A DNA stretch of 64,000 nt from Lepus europaeus. Lineage: Eukaryota > Chordata > Mammalia > Lagomorpha > Leporidae. The stretch spans positions 16,791,342 to 16,855,341 of the forward strand of contig NC_084832.1 in the NCBI RefSeq assembly GCF_033115175.1, given 5' to 3'. The translations under genes were made by a program, and so were the position numbers. Each line of letters opens with the position of its first letter. The stretch's first letter is position 1. Shown in pieces: positions 36,156 through 46,700 of this stretch. The notes below the pieces were generated by a model. The model had not been told where the DNA came from. It was given only the letters and a program-made list of their open reading frames with translations, and did no database searches.

Positions 36156-39100
36156 TTACTCTAAAAGGAGAGAAAAAGCAGACTAGCTAGTAACTTTGGG
36201 ACCTGAGGGGAACCATGGTGGTGACTTCTCTGGGTTCCTTTTTTACTTCATTCATCCCAGACTTGAAGCTAAAGATGCCAGCAACCCAGAACAAGACAAA
36301 ACAAAACTCTATTATAGATCTTTTCTCCCAAGCCAAAAAAAAAAAAAAGGACAGGATCACAAGGAAGAAAACTGAGAGTAACAGATCCAGTATGGCCCAG
36401 TATCACACAGATCATGACCCCATCATAAAGACCAAGTGCAGGGCCTCGACGTCTTTCCTTGTGAGGCTGAAGTGGTATCAGAGAAGGGCAAGAGGCAGCC
36501 AAGACTTTCTCCCATTGTGCTAAAAATCCCCATCCCACTCACCTAGCAGTACCAATGGAGACTCTGAGGAACCAGAACCCTCACCTGTTCCTCACAGGTA
36601 GCTCCAACCTAACTGTGATAGCAAGAAGCTCCCTGCCCTGTGAGTATCAAAAATAGCCAAATGTAAAATGTCCGATTCCACCTGGCAGTAAGAAGGTGGT
36701 GCCTCCCTCTCACTTAGCTGGCATACTGTCGGAAATGGCCTGCCAAAACAGGTTTTAGTAGAAACCAAGTCATATAACACAAAATTAAAATTCTGCGTTT
36801 CAGTTAGAAACACTTAGCCCCAAGAATCAGGAAGACCTTAAGATGAAAAAGAAAAGACAGATTCCAATACCAAGAACACAAAGCTGTTATTATTATCTGA
36901 CAGATTTTAAAGCAGCCATGAGAAGAAAAAAACAGCAATTACAAACCAGGTGGAAACAAAAGAAAAGAGTAACTCAGCCAAGAAACGACGCAGCAAAGAA
37001 ATATAAAGAATAAGGGGGGGGGGGGGGGGGGCAGCACTATGGCATAGCAGGTAAAGCCACCGCCTGCAGTGCCAAGTATCCCATATGGACACCTGTTCAA
37101 GACCCAGATGCTCCTATTTCTGATCCAGCTCTCTGCTATGGCCTGGGAAAGCAGCAGAAGATGGTCTAAGTGCTTGGGCCCCTGTACCCAAATGGGAGAC
37201 CTGGGAGAAGCTCCTGGCTCCGGATCAGCCCAGCCCAGCTCCAGCTGTTGTGTTTGGAGAGTGAACCAGCAGATGGAAGATCTCTATCTATCTGTGCCTG
37301 CCTCTCCGTAAACTCTGTCTTTCCAATAAATAGATTAAAAATAAAAAAAGAGGGGCTGGTCTTGTGGTGTGGTATCCTGGCAGGTTAAGCAGCCACAGGC
37401 ATTCCATATGGGCACTACTTCAAGTCCCAGCGGCTGCACTTTCAATCCAGCTCCCTGCTAATGGCCTGGGAAAGCAATGGAATATGGTGAAGGTGTTGGG
37501 GCCTGCACCCATGTGGGAAACCAGGATGGAGTTCCTAGATCCTAGTTTCAGTCTGGCCCAGCCTCAACTGTCTTATCTATTTGGGGAGTGAACCAGTGGA
37601 TTGAAGATCCATCTCTCCCCTTTTCTCTTTAACTTCGCCTTTCAAATGGAAAGGTAAATCTTAAAATAAAAAAACATTCTCAGAAGAAAACTACAAAATA
37701 TTTTACTAAAGGAAGTTCTCTAAATAGAGAAAGGAAAAGTCATAACCTTGGAATCTGAAGAAGACAGAAAGAACATGGTAAGCAAAATATACATGTAGAC
37801 TTTCTTTGGTTTAGATAGGCTTTTTCCCCCAAAAGGGTCAAGTGCTGGAAGATTTGTCCCCACTGTGGTAGTATCTTTAAAAAAAAACTTAAGACAAAAG
37901 CTACAATCAAATTCATTTCTACATAACTCAGTGCCTGAAATAAGAGACAGTCAATAAATTAGTTATAACATAAATAAACCTGCTTGTAGGGATACTATGC
38001 AGTTAATATTGTTTATATTCTGTTTTATCTCAAAAATGTAAAATATGGTAGTTTTACTAAGGCCCGTACCACTAAGAATACTCTACCCTTGATGTCTAGG
38101 GAGTAAAGAGCATAAGTTCACTTGTACCCACAACCATACATGGAACGGTTGGATAGTCAAGATAGGTATATCCATCCTCTTTCTCTGAAGGGAGGAGAGA
38201 ACCTCCACTTTGATTATGGCCCTTTCTAAATAATGTCTGAGTTTGTGGACTCAAAAGGCTTCCATAGCCTGCAGCTCATGACAAGAGCCTCAGGTGATCA
38301 CTGATGTCATAAATAAGAGTGTCAATTATTAAATCAACAACAGGAGTCACTGTGCACTTACTCCCCATGTAGGACCTCTGTCCTTAATGTGTTGTACTAT
38401 GAGAATTAATGGTAAAGCTAGTCATCAAACAGTACTTTCTACTTTGTGTGTCTCTGTGGGTCCAATCTGTTAAAATCCTTACTTAATATGGAGTTGATCT
38501 TCTGTATAAAAGATAATTGAAAATCAACCTTAATTAAGAATAGGATGAGAGAGGGAGTAGGAGGTGGGATGATTTGCAGGTGGGAGGGTGGTTATGGGGG
38601 GAAGAACCACTATAATCCAGAAGTTGTACTTATTAAATTTATATTTATGAAATAAAAGTTTTCTATAAAAAATAAGAGAAGGGTAAAATATATATGGGAC
38701 ATCCATATAATAGAATGAAAAACTATTAAAACTGAATTTTGTGGGGGAGAATTTAATGACTTAATACTTCAGATATAATATTAAATGGAAGAAGAATACT
38801 GTGTGCAAATATAAACACACATTATTATACTTTTTTTTTTGACAGGCAGAGTGGATAGTGAGAGAGAGAGACAGAGAGAAAGGTCTTCCTTTTTGCCATT
38901 GGTTCACCCTCCAATGACCGCTGAGGCCGGCACATTATGCTGATCTGAAGCCAGGAGCCAGGTGCTTCTCCTGGTCTCCCATGTGGGTGCAGGGCCCAAG
39001 CACTTGGGCCATCCTCCACTGCCTTCCCGGGCCATAGCAGAGAGCTGCCTGGAAGAGGGGCAACCAGGATAGAATCCGGCGCCCCAACCGGGACTAGAAC

Positions 39101-40662
39101 CCGGTGTGCCGGCGCCACAAGGCAGAGGATTAGGCTGTTAAGCCACAGCGCTGGCCTTATATTCTTGATTTTACAAAATTGATAAAGTTGTTAGAAAATT
39201 TAAAAAAGAAAGATATTAAAGCTTTAAAAATAGTTTGTCTCCCATGGTGGTGCTAGGAGTATTTTTTTCTTTGTATTTTCTTTATATTCTTTTTTATAAT
39301 GATTATATATTGTTTTTCTGATTTTAAAGTGAATTCTAGTAAAAATAAAGATTCTGTCTACTTTTTGGAAGATCAACTGCTAATTTGTTGTTTAGTTTTA
39401 GGCATCAAAGCTGACACTTCAGTGTTGATGTTTTAATTAAAATTAAATAAGTCCATGACAGGTATATCCTCTAGAGTTTATGATTTACATTTTAGACATG
39501 TTTTCCTGCATTTGTTTAGAGATACTTTCTTCGTTTTTTGCAAGTTACTTGGATCCTGCCTAATGGAACCTAGTAAGTTGAAATAAACAAGTTACTAGTC
39601 TCTGCCCCCTGGAAAAAAAAAAAAGGTATATCCTTACCTGCCATCTCTGATAAGCTCTTCAGCTGACTCAATCAGCTTGTTAAGTTTCTTGACTTGTTTA
39701 TAGTGTGCAAAGCACCTTTTATGATCCTGATCAAGTTTAAGGCATTCACGAACTTCACTGCTCATGTTAAAAAAAAAAAAAAAATCCCAGTCAAAATAAT
39801 GTGAGTCTTCCATATTACAGAAATAATAAAAGTATTTTTGTTCATAAAAATTTAAAAATACTGACTTGCATGATTTCCTGTATACTTTTATATATCACAT
39901 TATACAATACACACTGATTCAAACTAAAATGACATATATATACAGTTACACATTAACTACTTCACTTTTTCTGCAAATATCAACATATTCATGAAAATAA
40001 ACTATGTAGATTTAGAATAACTTAGAATACAAAATATATAAACAGCCTTAACTATAATTTAATAGTTAAGCTGTACAAGAAAATGGGGTTAATTTACTGA
40101 CAACAATTTAAAAAGGGTCAGATATCTGTCACTAGAACTGACCTGAGGGACAGTTCATGGTCCCCTAGTTGGTAGTACAGTGTGCTGATTTTATAAAATG
40201 CCTCAGTATTATCATTCTTCAATTTTGATGCAGCTTTTAAGTCACTTATAGCTTTTCTAGGCTCCCCTTCTTTTATAAAACATTCAGCTCGGAGTTCCCG
40301 TAGTTCAGCATCCCAAACACAAACCTTGAAAAACAGAAGAACTAAATTTTAAGAAACAAACAATAAATTATACACATTCATTCCTGTGTGCCACAGTTTA
40401 TCTACATATTTATCAAAATAAAATATCCTCAATTAATGTAATGGCTTCTATATTTGTAAATAGCGCCAAAAGTCTGAAACTATTTCAATGTGATAAAAAT
40501 GATAAGACAATAATTTCACCAAAGACATCTTAAATAAATGCTGAGGGAAGGGATATAGATAATAACAAGGCCCTTTTACTACCTCCTTCAATTATATAAC
40601 TCTAAAACTCTAAAGAAAACAGCATTTCCCATTACAGTGAGACATTTACTATCCCCAGTAAA

Positions 40663-40701
<39 letters not shown>

Positions 40702-43700
40702 TGGACAGGCAGAGTGGATAGTGAGAGAGAGAGAGAGAAAGGTCTTCCTTTTTGCCATTGGTTCACCCTCCAATGGCCGCTGCGGCCGGCACATCGTGCT
40801 GATCCGAAGCCAGGAGCCAGGTGCTTCTCCTGGTCTCCCATGTGGGTGCAGGGCCCAAGGACTTGGGCCATCCTCCACTGCACTCCCGGGCCATAGCAGA
40901 GAGCTGGCCTGGAAGAGGGGCAACCGGGATAGAATCTGGCGCCCCAACCCGGACTAGAACCCGGTGTGCTGGCGCCACAAGGTGGAGGATTAGCCTGTTA
41001 AGCCACGGCACCGGCCCCCAATAAAGCATATTTTAAGAGAATATTCCATAAGAAAATTTTTCTTAATCAACAATTCTAATTTCTAGTCAAAAATTAAAAT
41101 CCAAGTTCTAAATTAGAAAAATATTTTTATTCTACTGATAAGTAAATGCAGTTATCTTTTGTAAAACATCACCTCCTTGAAATTCTGTCCTCTTATCAAA
41201 ACAAGGAAAACAATGTGAGAAGGCAAAGAGGTTAAGGAGTTGCCAATCCTATTTTAACAAGATTTCACAAAGTTTAGCAAACACAATAATATTCAATATA
41301 TAAACCCAAAAGCTCAACAATAAGGATTGTGAAAATATCTTTTCACATTTGTAACAGCCACGTTTTCACATATATGAAGAAATCAAAATCAATACTATAC
41401 TATATGTAAATTAAATACCAAGAAAGCTGGGTCAAAGAGGATAGTCTATAGACCAAGGTAGAAATTATAAACTTTATTCCTTTAAAAAGTATGAACAAAA
41501 TAATTTAATAAAAACAAATTCTGTGCTCGCTTCGGCAGCACATATAATAAAACTGAAATATGAATTCTACTGAACTATATCACGAGTTACTCTGTAAAAT
41601 TATCAAAGAAGGACAAGTATTTAGCCTAGCGGTTAAGACATCAGTTCAGTTGCTTATATTCCACACTGGAATTCCTGAGTTTGATATCTGGCTCTGGCTC
41701 CTGACTCCAACTTCCTACTAATGCAAATCCTGAGATGACAAAGCGATGGCTCAAGTAATTGGGTCCTGCCTGTCACATGAGAGACTACACTGAGTTCCTG
41801 GCCAGTAACCAAAGATGAGAAAGCTCCCCCACCTCCTGTGTGTGTGCATGTGAGTGTGTTTAAGAAAATATTTTAAAAAGAAAAAAAAGAAATGTACCAG
41901 GGCCGGCGCTGTGGTGTAGCAGGTAAAGCTACTGCCTGCACTGCCAGCATCCCATATGGGCGCCGATTCAAGTCCCAGCTGCTCCATTTCCGATCCAGCT
42001 CTCTGCTATGGCTTGGGAAAGCAGTAGAAGATGGCCCATGTGCTTGGACCCATGTGGGAGACAAGAAAGAAGCTCCTGGCTCCTGCTTTCTGATAGCCAC
42101 AGCTCCAACTGTTGCAGCCATCTGGAGAATGACCCAGTGGATGAAAGACCTCCCTCCTTTCCTCCCTCCCTCCCTCTCTCTCTATCTCTGTTTAACTCTG
42201 CCTTTCAAATAAATAAATAAATAAATCTTAAAAAAATTAAATGTGCCAGGATACAAGAACTCAGTATAAAAGAGGGGGGAAAATCATTATCAGAGAAGTA
42301 CCCATCTATATACATTACCAGTTTACTGCAAAGATTAAATAAAACTGTGTATCAAAGTGCTATGAAAAGTGCAAATATCTAAAAAAGCAATTCAAATCAA
42401 TTGGCAATCTACAAAAAGAGTTAAAGATTTTAAAAGCTATTATTAAAAATGCTATATTGGTCTATTATGCTATGTTATATGTGTGTACATATTGTATGTC
42501 CACATGGGGAAATTTTATTAAGAGTTTTATTTTAAATGGCTTATAGATAAGATTGTCCATAAATTTAAGCTGCTAAAATCAATCAAAGATACATTTTAAT
42601 TTGTGTGACCTGAATCTGTGTATCATATGTTTTAAACTTGTTGGTAGAAAGAAACTAAAAACATTTTATATGGTTGTACTTAAGTTTACTGGTTAAACAA
42701 ACTACACCATGTTAGATATTTAAGAGGTGTTTTCAAATACATGATACTTAAAATTTATAGAAGGCATTGGACCTTCTGGTAAATGTTTTCTTAAGTTGTT
42801 ATCTAATGGTTGAAACGGTTTGCTAAGTATTCATGTGATATTGCTATTGTCAGCAAGCGATCTAGGACTTGCTCCCTCATTTCTCTATTCTAAGCCCAAC
42901 TTCTTCTTTCATTTCTCTATTCTCTTCAAGGTAGGAAACTAATTCTATTATGAAGGAATCTGTAGGATGCACAATTTAATCTTTAGACCTTATAAAAGAG
43001 ATGGCTAACATTTTTCTGCAATAGCATAGCCAAAATAAGAACTTAAATAATAATCTCATAGCTAGATTCACTTCGCCATCAGCAAAGTATACAGTAAGTA
43101 GAAAAAAACCTCCCTTTCAGACCAAAGGGAAAGAAAGTTTTAAAGTGAGAATATAATTTTCCTCATGGGCATTGTCTACCTTAGAAAAACTACTACAGAA
43201 CATGCCTGTGACTATAGACTTGTAGTTCAGGCCACCGAAGATTAGAGATGGAACACGGGCACTCCCTTGACTTGCATCCTCTGGTCTGCTTTAACACAAA
43301 CCAGGAGGAAAAGAAAGCTCGGCATCAGAAGCAATGGGTGGCAGGCCTATTAATGGCTGATCTGTACAGTGATCTGCCCTCAAGGAGACCCAACAGGCCA
43401 GTCCACTGCAGTGGCTTTCAATGTGGTAAGCCTGGGCTTCAGCAGAAGTCAGCTTGTGAAGAGCCCTGGCAGCTCTGCCAAGAGTTGGATCACTGGAAAT
43501 GGACCTGCCCTGGAGTCGAAGGATGCCCAGGTCAGAGCCACAGATCTTATTGGCTCTAAGCTGAAAAGCCCTTCACTCAGCCCAACTTCCAAAGTGACCA
43601 CTGCAGCTGAGGGGATGGTCAAGTAGGGTCAGCAACATTGCAGGCAGAACTGTAAATTTCTTGTTAGAGATGCCCCCTGCCTTTACCTGGCCAGCTCTCC

Positions 43701-46700
43701 TCCCAGCCCAGCCAAGTCATGAAAGTCAACAGAGTGCCTTCCCCTAGGAGGTTCACACCTCCCTTAGGATGTACCCCATGTGAAGAGATAGATAGGTCTG
43801 GGCCTCTTAACTTACAAGGCCTAAAGCCCACCAGATTATTATCAAGCCCCTTCTATCAGGTTCTATTTGCCTCTCAATCAGAAAACTTAATTGTAGCTTA
43901 GACAGCACCTTTCTTAGCTCCTCTAATAATGACTCTGTCCTTTGTTCTAGACCCTGTCTAGCGTACTTGGGCCTCATTCCTTTGTAATCATAACCTCTAC
44001 TCTACCACCAATGGCTCTACTCCCAACCTGTGTGTACTGATGGTCCTCTTCCCCACTTAATGCTGTATAATTGTTCAAACCTGGTTAATGCCACTGTTAG
44101 GATCATTGGTTACTATCCTCACTCTGTCTTTTATGACCTTGTCTAAATATGATCAGAGTCGGCAAACTTGGAAGGCTTCCATAGCTTGGCAACTCATGAC
44201 GACAGCCTAGGGTGGTTACTGGCGCCATAAACTAGAGTGTCAATTTGTTGGGTCAACAACAGGAGCCACTGTGCGCTTGCCTCTCATGTGGGATCTCTGT
44301 CCTTAATGTGCTGTACATTGTGATTTGATGCTATAACTAGTATTCAAACAGTATGTTTCACTTTGTGTGTCTATGTGAGTGCAAACTGTTGAAACCTTTA
44401 TACTAAATTGATCTTCTGTATATAAAGAGAATTGAAAATGAATCTTGATGCAAATGGAAGGGGAGAGGGAACGGGAGAGGGGAGGGTTGCGGGTGGGAGG
44501 GAAGTTATGGGAGGGGGAAGCCACTGTAATCCATAAGCTGTACACTGGAAATTTATATTCATTAAATAAAAGTTAAAAAAAAAAAAAAAGAAAAGTAATC
44601 AATCTTTTTTAAAAAATAAAAAAAAAATGAAAAGTGCAAATATGTTATGATTGCTTCAATTTGAGTATTTTAGTAGACTTCCTTCTAAATCCTTTGACAT
44701 TAAATCCTTCAGAGGTAAGAAAACCATAGAGTTAAGTTTCCTTGTGTATAAACCTCTGGATCTTATTAACTCTTTATCTCCCTTTGTTCTCACTCTAAAC
44801 ACTCCTCTTTCTTCCCAAACATCATTTGTAAATTTGTCTTCAACTTTTCCATCTTATCTAACATCTAGAGTTCTCTTCTCCCAAAAAAAGCAAAATAGCA
44901 AAGCAAGCAACATATAAAAACATTTAACTTTTATCCATAGAACATTCAACACTGAAAACTTCAGTTCCAAATTCTATTATATATGTACACATAAGATCTT
45001 TCACTTAACTAGTTCCTAGTGGTAGCTAGAGTTCTAAGAGACTTACCTCCAACATCTTATCAAGGAAGGTTATAGCAGCCGTGTAGTCTGCACTTGCAAA
45101 AGCATCAAGTGCTTGTGAGCGCAAAAGCTGCATTTCATCCGACTTCGTAAGCTGAGACCGGGCTTCCTTTTCTTCATTTTCACTTGGATTAGATTTGAGC
45201 TATAAAATTAATAATCAATTAAATTGAGCAGGGTTTTTAATCTCTTAAATCTAATGCCTACAATATACAGAAACAACTGATCATTCCAAAGACTGAAGGC
45301 CCTTGGGGAAATGGGTGAAGGGCAACTGGAAGAACTGCCTTGTCCATGACGTGCTTCACCATGGCAGGCAGCAGTGAAAGTTGTCTTTTTTCCCACCAAT
45401 GTGATCCACAAAAGCAAGCAGTGATCTGCACTAAGACCTGGTCGCCCCTGCCCCCTAACCCTGGCAAACCTTCAGGAAGTAAATATAGTTAGGAATGTCA
45501 AGGGTAGAAAGGAACAGAGTAAGGAAAGTACCCTTTACACTTCGTTACACACAGCTCTGAAGAATAATCTACTTTTATTTACTTTGCCTTCTAGTTACAT
45601 TTCCTAAGTATTTAAGTATAGAATATATTTCCAAAAATAATGAAACACATAGGGAAACTAAAGAGATCTATTTCAGAGAAGTTATGGGATAGAAAATGAT
45701 TTTATAGCAGAGGAGTTAATGTGCCAAAAAAAGGGGAGGGGGATTCTTAGAAGAGAGTAATGCCTTCTTAAAAGGCTCATATGGTTTCAGAAGTTTGCAC
45801 AGTGTACCTTTTTAAAGTAATTTTATGAACATTTTATGTATCGTAGCATTCACTCAGTTTGAGTGTACAATTCTATTTTCTAATAAGTTTACATCAGCAT
45901 AGCTGAGATCAATTCCTTCAACCCAGTAAGATCTTTGCGTTTCCCTATAGTTCATCCCCACTGCTAACGCCAATGTAGAGCACATGAACGCTTAACAATT
46001 TCATCTCTCAGGTGGAAAATATTAAGCTTAATGTCTCAGAAATATCAAATGCCTACATTGAAAAGCAACTAATTTTGGGGGGCAGGGGACTGTTTTAAGA
46101 TTATAGTTCATATGTAATAATCATTGAAATTATTATTTTTACTAAGAAAGGAAATATGACTGATTCCAAGTTGGGGTGAAGTACAGATAAGACAAGGTTA
46201 TTTCTAGAAATCCCTCTTCCTTGATGGGCCAATCATACTCCATTCCCTCCTGGTGGGTTCATTCTTTAAAAACACTCCCATGATCCACCTGGCTGTAGAT
46301 AATACTCCAAATGAGAAACGAAGAATATTATCTCTTGGTAATGATTCGTACTTATCCATTCTGTTCTTTAGGATAGTTCAGCTGATCTGTCTCTTTTAAC
46401 CCTTGGCTTGTGAAGGGCAGACTACAGAGTATCTGTAGGTAACTAGGAATTGGTGACCTCTGCTTACTCTTGGGGAGGATTTTCCCTCGAAGACGATCTT
46501 GCAGTTGAAGCATGCTGCTTTAGAGCCAGGGTATGTCTATGTCTGTTTTCTCATCCTTGGGGGTCTTGAATAGACCACAATGGAAAGGGGATGCATGTGT
46601 GTTCATCTCTGATTTACGCTCTCTAGAAGAAGTGTATTGATAACTTTTTTCCTGAATGTACACCCTTGATTCTTTTAGATACAATATATTAGAGAATGAC

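Larger units (their letters stand above)
34707..39637 (-). other. DNAJC3: DNAJC3 intron 7
   Basis: A 4.9-kb intron. Apart from listed repeats, 34707-35116, 35442-35714 and 39158-39637 are unique AT-rich DNA with no visible gene. Confidence 0.85.
40325..45046 (-). other. DNAJC3: DNAJC3 intron 5
   Basis: A 4.7-kb intron containing an AT microsatellite, three CSINEs, a U6 fragment and composite copy 2. The remaining unique parts (40325-40660, 41020-41522, 44644-45046) show no gene. Confidence 0.87.

Noticed and set aside
40588..41029. Several overlapping 60-119 codon frames
   Set aside because: All are translations of one young CSINE in different frames; the same peptides recur at 25027, 28948, 38825, 47856 and 62404.
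31851..44626. Segmental duplication linking the two 2-kb near-identical blocks
   Set aside because: Each block has its own different TSD (aagattctaacaggaa versus atgaaaagtgcaaatat) and poly(A), and flanking DNA is unrelated. Separate retrotransposition fits better.
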